64,000 nucleotides of DNA from Ignavibacteria bacterium (GTDB taxonomy: Bacteria > Bacteroidota > Ignavibacteria > UBA10030): positions 25,145 to 89,144 of the forward strand of contig VGVZ01000011.1 of NCBI GenBank assembly GCA_016873805.1, written 5' to 3'. The translations under genes and the position numbers were made by a program. Positions 27,626 through 36,351 of the stretch are shown piece after piece (within the stretch, counting starts at the first letter, position 1; every line of letters starts with the position of its first letter). A model generated the notes under the pieces. That model did no database searches. It was given only the letters and a program-made list of their open reading frames with translations, and was not told the DNA's origin.

Positions 27626-27901
27626 TCAGGTTTTTACTACGATGTCGAGTTTGTCCACCACGGCAATAATGATGGCATCGACGGGCCGGTTCTTTGTCAG
27701 CGCCGTTTGCCGGGCCGAACTTCCTGAAGTCACCAGCACAACATCTCCCACGCCGGCCTGCACGCTGTCCACGGCGACAACAAACGTATCCTTCAGCTTG
27801 TAGTCCAGATCAATGTGTTTGACGATCTGGAGCTTCATCCCGACAAGCTCTTCGTCTTTTCTTGTCGCCCAAACAGTTCCGACCACTTTTCCCAAAAACA
27901 T
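27626..27901 (-). CDS. EutN/CcmL bacterial microcompartment vertex protein, copy 1
   Basis: A 91-residue BMC-P protein, starting MFLGKVVGTVWATRKDEE at the ATG at 27901; a more upstream in-frame start would add a poorly conserved tail. It contains the FVVAVDSVQAGVGDVVLV strand pair and ends VDAIIIAVVDKLDIV, matching EutN. It is downstream of deoB on the same strand, separated by about 95 bases without a visible terminator. It is predicted to close shell vertices together with the neighbouring copy. Confidence 0.93.
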   Translation of the reverse strand: MFLGKVVGTVWATRKDEELVGMKLQIVKHIDLDYKLKDTFVVAVDSVQAGVGDVVLVTSGSSARQTALTKNRPVDAIIIAVVDKLDIVVKT

Positions 27902-27996
27902 AATGTTTTCCTTCGAGTCGGGTTCAGTGCACTTCTGAGTGCGTTCGAACACTAGAGAACAGACGTATCGGAAGCTCTAATCGTTCCTCCCGATTC

Positions 27997-29178
27997 CTAC
28001 GCGACAGTACTGAAAAAACTCCGGCCGGCAAGTTCGTTGGCTGGAACCTCGAAGAACTCTGCGACGGTCTTCCCGGCATCGGCGAACGAGTCCCTCGTAC
28101 CGAGATCGATGCCTCTCTTGCCGTTCCTTCGATAGGTCAACAGCGGGACGAATTCCCTCGTGTGATCCGTGCTCGCGTCCGTCGGATCATTTCCGTGATC
28201 CGCGGTCAGGATCAGCAGATCATCATGTCCCAGGCACTCGATAATCCGCGGCACGGCTGAATCAAACGCCTCGAGCGCACGGGCAAAACCGCTCGGATCC
28301 TGACGATGACCGTAGAGCATGTCAAAATCGACGAGGTTCGCGAAAATAAGTCCCAAGGAATGAGAGGTCGAGTATTGGACAATCCTCTCGATCCCTTCCT
28401 CGTTTGATTTCGTATGTATTTTTTCGGTCAATCCCCGACCCGCGAACAGATCATCGACTTTTCCAATACTCACCGTCGGGATGTTCCGCTCTGTCAACAA
28501 ATCGAGCACGGTGGATGATGGAGGTGCAACGGAATAGTCCCGTCGATTCCCCGTTCTTACGTAGGCACCGGACGTGCCGATGAACGGACGTGCAATTACC
28601 CGACCGACTCGATGATCACCGACAAGAATCCTCTCACGCGCGATGCTGCAGAGGCGATAGAGTTCTTCCAGCTTAATGATCTCCTCATGCGCCGCAATCT
28701 GGAAGACCGAATCGCCGGATGTGTAGAGGATCGGGTATCCGGTCCTCCGATGCTCATCTCCCAATTCTTCAATGATCTGGGTTCCGGATGCGGGCTTGTT
28801 TCCAAGATATCCCTTGTGTCCTGTCGCTCGCAAAAAGGCAGTGAGCAAATCCTCAGGAAATCCATTCGGATAGAGCGGAAAGGGGCGCTCGGTAACAAGA
28901 CCGGCGATTTCCCAATGACCGGTGGTACTGTCTTTGCCGGCAGACTGCTCGGCCATCTTTCCGTAGCATCCTTCCGGAACGCTTGCCGGAGGAACGCCCT
29001 CAACCGGAGCGATGTTCCCCAGACCCAAACGCTGCAGATTCGGCAGATTCAATCCGCCGACGGCGATGCTGACGTTCGCGAGAGTATTCGCCGTTGCATC
29101 TCCGTAGGCCGGTGCGTCGGGAAGTGCCCCAATGCCCACGCCATCAAGGACGACGAATATGATCTTTTTCTGAGCCAA
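27997..29178 (-). CDS. deoB: Phosphopentomutase
   Basis: A 393-residue member of the alkaline phosphatase superfamily. Motifs are VVLDGVGIGALPDAPAYGD (metal-binding Asp), GKDSTTGHWEIAG (with the Thr that is phosphorylated) and LTADHGNDPTDASTDHTRE (metal ligands). DeoB moves phosphate between carbons 1 and 5 of ribose and deoxyribose, the step before cleavage of deoxyribose-5-phosphate by DeoC. Length is standard. Its position directly upstream of two microcompartment vertex genes is unusual and suggests a link to an encapsulated pentose or deoxyribose pathway (inference). Confidence 0.95.
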   Translation of the reverse strand: MAQKKIIFVVLDGVGIGALPDAPAYGDATANTLANVSIAVGGLNLPNLQRLGLGNIAPVEGVPPASVPEGCYGKMAEQSAGKDSTTGHWEIAGLVTERPFPLYPNGFPEDLLTAFLRATGHKGYLGNKPASGTQIIEELGDEHRRTGYPILYTSGDSVFQIAAHEEIIKLEELYRLCSIARERILVGDHRVGRVIARPFIGTSGAYVRTGNRRDYSVAPPSSTVLDLLTERNIPTVSIGKVDDLFAGRGLTEKIHTKSNEEGIERIVQYSTSHSLGLIFANLVDFDMLYGHRQDPSGFARALEAFDSAVPRIIECLGHDDLLILTADHGNDPTDASTDHTREFVPLLTYRRNGKRGIDLGTRDSFADAGKTVAEFFEVPANELAGRSFFSTVA

Positions 29179-29216
29179 GAACGATGGAACGCTGGAACGA
29201 GGGAATGACGTCAGGC

Positions 29217-29411
29217 CTATTCAAGAATCTGCTTTTCGTTGCACTTGCAGATTTGGACGTTCTGACGGCTGAACTTGTATGAACCGCGCTTCGATGCGGT
29301 TGCCTGCACGTACAGCGTAGGAATCTTGACCGTGCCGCACTTGGGACACTTGACCCCTTTTTCCTGGGATGCCTTTCGTGCCTTCTCTGCAAAATCAGTC
29401 TGCTTCGCCAT
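29217..29411 (-). CDS. Small zinc-ribbon protein of unknown function
   Basis: A 64-residue protein with a CPKC motif near residue 22 and a CKC motif near residue 55, enough for a partial zinc-binding site, and a basic middle (ASKRGSYKFSRQN). I do not recognise a named family. It starts 37 bases after the GGDEF-type sensor gene ends and is followed by deoB after 38 bases, so the set may be one operon. The start at 29411 gives MAKQTDFAEKARKASQ, plausible for a cytoplasmic protein. Confidence 0.6.
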   Translation of the reverse strand: MAKQTDFAEKARKASQEKGVKCPKCGTVKIPTLYVQATASKRGSYKFSRQNVQICKCNEKQILE

Positions 29412-29448
29412 GAAACTCTCCGTCTGACAATTCGGTACGTGAACTACC

Positions 29449-31383
29449 CTAGTACACTCTTACCATATTCCCACCTGCCTCGATGGCTTTCGAGAGCACG
29501 TGTCCCGCGTTTTCAATCAACTCCATGTCGCTCAGCTCGCTCAAGGTCCCACAGACACCAATACTCACGGTGACCGAAAAACTGCGCTGGTCCAGATTAA
29601 TGACGTTGGATGCGATGTTTTTGCGGACTTTCTCCGCCCAGATGTACGCTTCATTGGAACTGGTATTGACGAGCAACACGGCAAACCGATTGAAATCAAA
29701 CCGGCCAATCAGATCGTAGCTCCGGATAAACGATTTCACCAATCGGCCCACATTCCGCAAGACAAAATCGAAACCATCTTTTCCCAAGCGCGCCAGCTGA
29801 TCCTGCACGCCGTCGATCGAAAACATCACGACCGTCACCTCATTCTCGTAATCCTTGCCCCGCTGCGTCTCCTGATGAAGGCGCTCCATGAAGTACTTGC
29901 GCGTGGCGACCCCCGTCGTCTCATCCATCAGGACATAATTGTTCACGACTTCATTCAACGCGTGGATTTCCAGCGCCATCGCGGCGGATTCGACAAGTTT
30001 TCCTATGACTCGTGCATCAGACTCGGAATACGATTTCGGATCTTTGCATTCCACGACCAGCGCACCATAGCACCGGCTATGAGAATTCAATGGAAGAATC
30101 AACGCCGAACCGGTTGAATCCACACGTTCGGCGTGATAATACCGTGGCTTCGCGAGAACTGTCGTATCTTCCAACAACTTTGCCACACCGGACTGGATGA
30201 CCAAACCCACAAGACTTCCGGCATGATCGATTTCCTGACCAATCGCGACATAGCCGTCATTCATCCTATTCAGAACGAGCTGAATCTGCCAAGCTTTGCG
30301 GCGCTCGTCAAACAACACAGCCGCAATGTAGTCCCACGGAACCAGACGCGACGTCTCTTCGCTCAGAGACCGGACGATCGAGTGGAGACTGAAATCGATC
30401 TTCATTTGTTCGCGGATTCTACCGATCGAACGGAGAACTTCGGAATCGATCAAGAGATCATACTTGCCGGTATAGCCTTTGATGAGCGATGACAATGTCT
30501 TGGCGAACTGGCCGAGAATGTTCATCGACTCAGGGCCGAACAGGTCGTCGCTCAGGAAATCAAGCGAAAGCACCGCAACCGGCTTGGCCTCCACCCCGCT
30601 TCCGCGTGGGAAAAAGATCGGAATCGCGACGAAGGAAGAGACCGGTTCGAGATTTTGGTAGTACCCGAGGGCCTCCAGTTGACCCGACGCGCTCAAGTAC
30701 TGGACGATTCGCGGTTGACCCGAATGTGCGACCTGGCTGATCAAATCGAATCCGAGTTCTTTCCGCCGATGCGACGTAAAATGCGCACTATCGCTTACGA
30801 AATTTTCCAGAACGAGTTGCTTTTTCTCTCTGTTCACCCACCAAAACGCCACCGTGTGCGCGAAGTTCACTTCTTTCACGACCGACAGAATTTTGCGCAC
30901 GATCAAGCTGAATTCCGACCTCGCGCCGGTTTCTTTCCCCGGCGTTTCTTCCTCGATCTCACAGAAATCATCGATATTGAACTGATACTCGCTGATCATC
31001 GGTCGTGCTGGCCTCTCCTTGGGATCGGTGGGCGGCTCCGGCGTCTGGTGGATCTCCGGTGCCTGGGGACTTCGCTCAAGAGCATCATCCTCATCGGCAT
31101 CGTGATCATCGAGCCCGGCGGAGCGCAATTCAGCCGTATGCGGCACGACATCGGCGTCGCGTCGCTGAGGTCTCCTTGTTCCTGCCGTGCTCCGGCGAAT
31201 GTTCTCGTAGACATACACAAATGCTCCGGCGCTCGCAAGAAGCGCAATCACCTTCGGCGCCAGCGCGGACAATGCGAGGCCGACAAAAAACAGAACGACG
31301 CCCGCCAGCACTATCAGTTCCTGCATCAACGTGATTGAGTTAACATAGGAACGAACAGTGTTCGACCAGCGGGCGTCAATCAT
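29449..31383 (-). CDS. Membrane-anchored GAF sensor with degenerate GGDEF domain
   Basis: A 644-residue protein. Hydrophobic segments near residues 20-60 anchor it, then comes a charged, Pro-rich linker (~70-130). Two GAF-like domains follow (~155-305 and ~320-470), and a GGDEF-type domain (~480-644) with a recognisable N-terminal DETTGVATRKYF and C-terminal FSVTVSIGVCG. The signature loop reads GRFDFNRFAVLL, so GGDEF is replaced and catalysis is unlikely. It may bind nucleotide or act as a partner. The start at 31383 was preferred over a TTG at 31413 because a promoter-like pair at 31423-31451 leaves almost no leader for the TTG. Confidence 0.82.
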   Translation of the reverse strand: MIDARWSNTVRSYVNSITLMQELIVLAGVVLFFVGLALSALAPKVIALLASAGAFVYVYENIRRSTAGTRRPQRRDADVVPHTAELRSAGLDDHDADEDDALERSPQAPEIHQTPEPPTDPKERPARPMISEYQFNIDDFCEIEEETPGKETGARSEFSLIVRKILSVVKEVNFAHTVAFWWVNREKKQLVLENFVSDSAHFTSHRRKELGFDLISQVAHSGQPRIVQYLSASGQLEALGYYQNLEPVSSFVAIPIFFPRGSGVEAKPVAVLSLDFLSDDLFGPESMNILGQFAKTLSSLIKGYTGKYDLLIDSEVLRSIGRIREQMKIDFSLHSIVRSLSEETSRLVPWDYIAAVLFDERRKAWQIQLVLNRMNDGYVAIGQEIDHAGSLVGLVIQSGVAKLLEDTTVLAKPRYYHAERVDSTGSALILPLNSHSRCYGALVVECKDPKSYSESDARVIGKLVESAAMALEIHALNEVVNNYVLMDETTGVATRKYFMERLHQETQRGKDYENEVTVVMFSIDGVQDQLARLGKDGFDFVLRNVGRLVKSFIRSYDLIGRFDFNRFAVLLVNTSSNEAYIWAEKVRKNIASNVINLDQRSFSVTVSIGVCGTLSELSDMELIENAGHVLSKAIEAGGNMVRVY

Positions 31384-31422
31384 CAAGAGTGAGTTTTGTC
31401 TTAGTGCCCTCAAGTTGCGGTA

Positions 31423-31451
31423 AATTTAGCTCTTTAACCCTATAAAGTCAA
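31423..31451 (-). promoter_or_regulatory. Sigma-70-like promoter for the GAF-GGDEF gene
   Basis: On the minus strand TTGACT (31451-31446) and TAAATT (31428-31423) are separated by 17 bases, close to the -35/-10 consensus (5 of 6 and 4 of 6 matches). The start site would fall near 31416, giving a leader of about 33 bases to the ATG at 31383. This is inferred from sequence only, and FCB-group promoters can differ from this consensus. Confidence 0.4.
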
Positions 31452-31562
31452 GGTGAAAAAGAGATCTCCCCCGAGAGAGCAATAAGAATCAATGACTAAT
31501 CCCTCCTCAAGGTTGCACAGCGTTATTTTTTTCTCTATTTTCGGAGAAATTCTTTCCTCACA

Positions 31563-34088
31563 ATGCCCGAGCAACCGATGAAAGCAGTTATCATGGCTGG
31601 CGGATTCGGCACGCGGTTGCGTCCACTTACGTGCAACACGCCGAAACCGATGGTTCCCATGGCGAACAAGCCCATGATGGAACACATCGTCGGGCTCCTG
31701 AACCACCACGGCATCACCGACATCGTTGCGACCCTCTTCTTCCATCCCGAAATGATCATGGATCATTTCGGCGACGGGAAACGCTTCGGCGTGAAGATCA
31801 GCTATCGCAAAGCGGAGGCCGATCTCGGCACAGCCGGGAGCGTCCGGAACGCCCACGATCTTCTCGGCACCAGGTTCATCATCATCAGCGGCGACGTGCT
31901 GACAGATTTCGATCTCACCAAAGCGATCGCATTTCACACGGCGAAGAAAGCAAAGGCGACGATTCTTCTCACTCGCTCTCCAAATCCGTTGCAGTTCGGC
32001 GTCGTCCTGACGGCGGACGACGGCAAGATCACGCGTTTCCTCGAAAAGCCGACGTGGGGGGAAGTGTTCAGCGACACTATCAATACCGGGATCTATATTC
32101 TCGAGCCCGAGATCCTCGACTTGATCCCTCCCGGCGAGGAATTCGATTTCAGCAAAAACCTCTTCCCGTTTCTCCTGGAACAGGAAATGCCGCTGTACGG
32201 CTACGTCGCAGACGGGTACTGGCGTGATATCGGAAATCTGAACGAGTACCAGGATGCACATGTCGATATTCTCCAGGGCCGCGTGAACATTCCGTTGGCG
32301 GGAACAAAGACCAACAACGCGTATGTCGGGGAAGGTTCAAAAATCGATACCAGCGAACGGAATGTGTCTGGTACCGTCCTCATCGGCTCCGACTGCCATA
32401 TTCATCACGACGTCGTGCTCTCGAACTCCGTGATCGGAGATCGTTGTGAGATCATGCCTGGCGCGGTCATTCGCAACTGCGTCGTCTGGAGCGACACGCA
32501 GATCGGCTCGGGTGCGGAGATGTCGTCCGATGTAATCGGGAACAAGTGTACCGTAGGTGATGAGGCCCGCATCATGGACAATGTGTTCGTGAGCGACCAC
32601 TGTACGATCGGACGGCAGAGCCAAATTTCCTCGAACGTCAAGATGTGGCCCGAAAAGGTGGTTGAGGAAGGAGCGACGGTCACCCGAAGTCTCGTGTGGC
32701 AGGATCGCTGGCTGCGCGAGCTTTTTACCGATGCGCGCGTGACCGGCATTTCGAACATCGAGATGAACGCGGAATTCGGCGCCAAACTCGGCGCGGCCTT
32801 CGGGGCGTTTGTTGGACCTGGTTCAACCGTTGTCGCGAGCCGCGACGGCGACAATGTTTCCCGAATGATCAACCGTGCAGTGATGTGTGGATTGATGTCG
32901 GCCGGGGTCCACTGCAACGACCTTCGGGCAAGCTCCATTCCCATTGTTCGTCACGAGCTTCGGAGCGGGAAGGAACGCGGCGGGATTCACGTCCGGAAGT
33001 CTCCCTACAACAAGAACTTCACCGACATTGTTTTCTTCGATGGCGACGGAAAAGACCTGCCGGTGAGCAAGACCAAATCGGTGGAGCGATTGTTCTTTGG
33101 AGAGGACTTTGCCCTTGCCTCGTACGAGAATGTCGGTTCGGTCTCCTTTCCGGAACGGACAACCGAAAGCTACATCGAGCGATTTCTGAACATGATCGAT
33201 ATCCCTCCCATCCAGGGCGCCGATCTGAAATTGGTGATCGACTATTCAAACGGCATCGCCTCGACGATCTTTCCCAACATTCTCGGAAACCTCAATGTCC
33301 AGGTCGTCTCGCTGAACGCCTATCTCGACAACCGCAAGCTCACCCGTTCAAAGCTGGAGCTCGAACAATCCCTCAAGGAGCTCTCGTACGTCGTGACGGC
33401 GTTGAAATACGATCTGGGAATCATGCTCGATGCCGGTGCGGAGAAGATATTTGCCGTCGATGAAAGCGGCCACGCCCTTTCCACGAAGCGGCTTGTCACC
33501 ATTATGACCAAGCTGATCCTGCAGGCACATCCCGAGATCAAGACGATTGCCATCCCCATTTCCGCCTCGCGCGAGATCGACGTGCTCTGTCAGGACTTGG
33601 GTGTGAAGCTGGTGTACACGCGGGATAGCCACCTCGCCATGATGGAAGCGGGAGCAAAGAAGGAGATCAAGTACATCGCGGGGACGCGGGGAGGATTTAT
33701 CTTCAGCGATTTCTTGTTCGCGTCCGACGGGATGTTTGCCGTCGCCAAGATGCTCGAAGGACTTGCTCTCGCCAAAACCCGACTGGGAACGCTTGATGCT
33801 GAGACAGTGCGGTTACACACCGTCAGCAACGATCTCGCATGCCCGTGGCATCTGAAGGGGCAAGTAATGAGGAAACTCATCACGCACACGGAATCCATCG
33901 AGCGCGATCTTGTCGAGGGAGTCCGGCTCTATCCAAAGAAACGAACGAACCATACGACGATCTTCATGAACCCGGATCCCACGCGGCCTGTCTTCCACAT
34001 CACAGCGGAATCAGAGGACGCGGAAATTGCGAAACAATTGTCGGATGAATACAGTAAGAGGATTGGTGAGTGGATCAAGTCGAAATAG
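31563..34088 (+). CDS. NDP-sugar pyrophosphorylase fused to degenerate phosphomannomutase domain
   Basis: An 841-residue fusion. Residues 6-240 are a nucleotidyltransferase (KAVIMAGGFGTRLRPLT, ISGDVLTDFD, EKPTWGEVFSDTINTGIYIL). Residues ~250-380 form left-handed beta-helix repeats (IGSDCHIHHDVVL and similar). Residues ~390-835 have the shape of a phosphomannomutase but the active-site loop is VRKSPYNK instead of TASHNP, the metal loop is LDAGAEK (residue ~622) instead of D-x-D-x-D-R, and the sugar loop GTRGGF replaces G-E-x-S-G-H. The N-terminal domain probably makes GDP-mannose or a similar sugar nucleotide; the C-terminal one is likely regulatory or structural. Related fusions occur in other bacteria. 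Confidence 0.88.
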   Translation: MPEQPMKAVIMAGGFGTRLRPLTCNTPKPMVPMANKPMMEHIVGLLNHHGITDIVATLFFHPEMIMDHFGDGKRFGVKISYRKAEADLGTAGSVRNAHDLLGTRFIIISGDVLTDFDLTKAIAFHTAKKAKATILLTRSPNPLQFGVVLTADDGKITRFLEKPTWGEVFSDTINTGIYILEPEILDLIPPGEEFDFSKNLFPFLLEQEMPLYGYVADGYWRDIGNLNEYQDAHVDILQGRVNIPLAGTKTNNAYVGEGSKIDTSERNVSGTVLIGSDCHIHHDVVLSNSVIGDRCEIMPGAVIRNCVVWSDTQIGSGAEMSSDVIGNKCTVGDEARIMDNVFVSDHCTIGRQSQISSNVKMWPEKVVEEGATVTRSLVWQDRWLRELFTDARVTGISNIEMNAEFGAKLGAAFGAFVGPGSTVVASRDGDNVSRMINRAVMCGLMSAGVHCNDLRASSIPIVRHELRSGKERGGIHVRKSPYNKNFTDIVFFDGDGKDLPVSKTKSVERLFFGEDFALASYENVGSVSFPERTTESYIERFLNMIDIPPIQGADLKLVIDYSNGIASTIFPNILGNLNVQVVSLNAYLDNRKLTRSKLELEQSLKELSYVVTALKYDLGIMLDAGAEKIFAVDESGHALSTKRLVTIMTKLILQAHPEIKTIAIPISASREIDVLCQDLGVKLVYTRDSHLAMMEAGAKKEIKYIAGTRGGFIFSDFLFASDGMFAVAKMLEGLALAKTRLGTLDAETVRLHTVSNDLACPWHLKGQVMRKLITHTESIERDLVEGVRLYPKKRTNHTTIFMNPDPTRPVFHITAESEDAEIAKQLSDEYSKRIGEWIKSK

Positions 34089-34119
34089 GCGACCGGGGTA
34101 ACCATTATCGGACGAGCGG

Positions 34120-34593
34120 ATGATGAAGATTACAGATATCCTGACCGAAGACATGATCCGGACAAATGTGCCGGACAAGGGCAAGACAGAGGTGATCAAC
34201 TCTCTGATCGAGATCGTCTCCCACCGGGACAAAGTGCATGATAAGGAGAAGGTCCGCGAAGCGATATTTGAACGGGAGAAAATCATGTCGACCGGCGTGG
34301 GGAACGGGTTCGCAATTCCTCATGGAAAAACGGACGCGGTGACCGATATCGTGGGCGCCTTCGCCACGACTGCCGATCCCATAGACTACCAATCGCTCGA
34401 CGAACAGCCGGTCAGGATCGTCCTGCTTCTTGTCGGACCCGAAACGATGGTTGGTCAGCACATCAAACTTCTGAGTCGCATCTCACGCTTGATGAACAAG
34501 GAAGATTTCCGCAAGCGTCTCGTGCAGGCTGAATCCCCTTCCAAAGTCTTTGAGATCTTCCGGACTGAAGAATCTGCATATTGTGAGGCATAA
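34120..34593 (+). CDS. PTS EIIA-type (PtsN-like) regulatory phosphocarrier
   Basis: A 157-residue EIIA domain of the fructose/nitrogen class. The phosphorylatable His is at residue 68 in GNGFAIPHGKTDAV, the EIIA-Ntr signature. No EIIB or EIIC domain is nearby, so it is more likely a regulatory protein than a sugar transporter subunit. It follows the sugar-nucleotide fusion gene by 31 bases. A second Met at position 2 is an alternative start. Its partner kinase and targets are not visible in the window. Confidence 0.88.
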   Translation: MMKITDILTEDMIRTNVPDKGKTEVINSLIEIVSHRDKVHDKEKVREAIFEREKIMSTGVGNGFAIPHGKTDAVTDIVGAFATTADPIDYQSLDEQPVRIVLLLVGPETMVGQHIKLLSRISRLMNKEDFRKRLVQAESPSKVFEIFRTEESAYCEA

Positions 34594-34664
34594 CGATTCC
34601 ATTCTCGGTTTCGTCTGCGAGATTTTGCCTCCGAGAACAACAACCCCTTCCGAAGGACACCGTT

Positions 34665-35915
34665 TTGAAATACCGATCAATCAAAGGCACAAAGGACATT
34701 CTCCCCGGCGAGGTTGAGGCATGGCAGCACGTTGAGGGGTCGGTGCGTCGCGTCATGCAACGCTTCAATTACCACGAGATCCGCACGCCGGTGTTCGAGA
34801 CAACGGCGCTCTTCTCCCGCAGTATCGGCGAGCTGACCGATATTGTGACGAAGGAAATGTATACGTTTCGCGATCGCAGTGATGAGAGTGTCACGCTCAA
34901 GCCGGAAGGCACCGCGTCCGTTCTTCGCGCATACATCCAGAACAATATCGGGGAACAAGCGTCGCTCACGAAGCTGTACTACATTGGTCCCATGTTTCGA
35001 CAGGAGCGTCCGCAGGCCGGACGACTCCGACAATTCCATCAATATGGAGCGGAAGCCCTGGGATCACAGTCGCCTGCGCTGGACGCGGAGATGATGATCA
35101 TCACGCTGGAAATCTACCGGGCGCTCGGCATCACGGATACGATGCTCAAAGTCAATTCGGTCGGCTGTCAACGCTGCCGCCCCCGATACAAAGACCTCCT
35201 CATCGATCATCTGAAGAAGATCGCTTCACAGCTGACACCCGATAGTCAATCACGGATCCAGAACAATCCGCTGAGGGTTCTCGATTCCAAGGACGAAGGG
35301 GATCAGCGCCGTCTCCGCGATGTCCCTCTGATGAAGGACTTCCTTTGCCGGGAATGTTCCGAGCATTTCGTTGAGGTCCTCTCGCTCCTCGATGAAGGGG
35401 GAATTCCGCACCAGATCGACGGGAAGCTCGTGCGCGGATTGGATTACTATACCAAGACGGCGTTCGAGATCACAAGTTCCGCTCTCGGCTCTCAGGACGC
35501 CCTCGCGGGAGGTGGACGGTACGATCTTCTGGTGGAGGAACTCGGAGGGAAACCGACACCTGGAGTGGGTTTCGCTGCCGGCATCGAACGCCTCATCATG
35601 GTTCTGAAGAAGAAGGAGTTGCTCCCGTCCGCCTTCCGGGGGCCCAGATTGTACATTGTTTCGGCGGATAAGAACGCGCGGCGATGGACGTTTCAGCGAT
35701 CGATGGAACTCAGGAGACATGGAATCGCCGTTGAGATTGACTACCTTGAACGCAGTGTCAAGGCGCAAATGCGCGAAGCGAACCGAATGGCATGCGAACT
35801 TGTTCTCATCGTCGGTGAGCGCGAACTGAGCTCGGGGAGCGGCACGATCAAAAACATGACCAGCGGTATGGAATCGAGCGTCGCCCTATCCCAATTGGAA
35901 TCACTCTTCACCTAG
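34665..35915 (+). CDS. hisS: Histidyl-tRNA synthetase
   Basis: A 416-residue class II aminoacyl-tRNA synthetase. Features are the N-terminal GTKDILPGE, motif 2 (FRQERPQAGRLRQFHQYGAE), the His-binding LVRGLDYYTKTAFEI, the GGGRYDLL segment and motif 3 (GVGFAAGIERLIM), followed by an anticodon-binding domain (~325-416). The start is TTG at 34665, preceded by the ribosome-binding site GAAGGA; the next Met is far inside. It is followed after 2 bases by a gene of unknown function. Confidence 0.96.
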   Translation: MKYRSIKGTKDILPGEVEAWQHVEGSVRRVMQRFNYHEIRTPVFETTALFSRSIGELTDIVTKEMYTFRDRSDESVTLKPEGTASVLRAYIQNNIGEQASLTKLYYIGPMFRQERPQAGRLRQFHQYGAEALGSQSPALDAEMMIITLEIYRALGITDTMLKVNSVGCQRCRPRYKDLLIDHLKKIASQLTPDSQSRIQNNPLRVLDSKDEGDQRRLRDVPLMKDFLCRECSEHFVEVLSLLDEGGIPHQIDGKLVRGLDYYTKTAFEITSSALGSQDALAGGGRYDLLVEELGGKPTPGVGFAAGIERLIMVLKKKELLPSAFRGPRLYIVSADKNARRWTFQRSMELRRHGIAVEIDYLERSVKAQMREANRMACELVLIVGERELSSGSGTIKNMTSGMESSVALSQLESLFT

Positions 35916-35917
35916 CC

Positions 35918-36322
35918 ATGGCCCGGCGAAAACTGGCGAAACTCCCGGAGTACGTTCTTCATGTGTTTCACGCGAACGATGAGCAGACCCGCAAGCGGCT
36001 GGTTGTTTTTCTCATCCGCACTGTGAAAGACTTCGTGAACTTTGGCTACGAGATTCTTCTGGAGGATTCGCACAAGGAACGCGAAATCGGCCTCAGGATT
36101 CACGGACTTCATACTCCGGCGATGATCATGCCGGGAACAGGTCCGGCATACGGATTCCGGGCCTTTCAACATCTTTCGGGACGGTACGTCGTCTCTGTCG
36201 CAAAGCTGAATCGCACAACCAATGAGTTCATCATCGAAATCAGTCCCGACGCAATCACGCTGATCCAGTCACCTTCAAATCCCTTTGTTCAGTTCACCAC
36301 CGAGGTGTTCAACATTCACTAG
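35918..36322 (+). CDS. Conserved-looking protein of unknown function
   Basis: A 134-residue protein beginning MARRKLAKLPEYVLHVFHAN, with no signal peptide or membrane segment. The centre (RIHGLHTPAMIMPGTGPAYGFRAFQHL) is rich in Gly and aromatic residues and would suit a compact alpha/beta fold. I do not recognise a family. Codon usage and the 2-base spacing after hisS indicate a real gene, co-transcribed with hisS and lgt. Nothing in the context gives a reliable function. Confidence 0.7.
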   Translation: MARRKLAKLPEYVLHVFHANDEQTRKRLVVFLIRTVKDFVNFGYEILLEDSHKEREIGLRIHGLHTPAMIMPGTGPAYGFRAFQHLSGRYVVSVAKLNRTTNEFIIEISPDAITLIQSPSNPFVQFTTEVFNIH

Positions 36323-36351
36323 CGACGCATCACTTCCGCCACTCCTAAACT

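Noticed and set aside
31563..34088. Active bifunctional phosphomannomutase/guanylyltransferase
   Set aside because: The mutase domain has lost its metal-binding Asp loop and sugar-binding loop, so a two-activity call is not supported.
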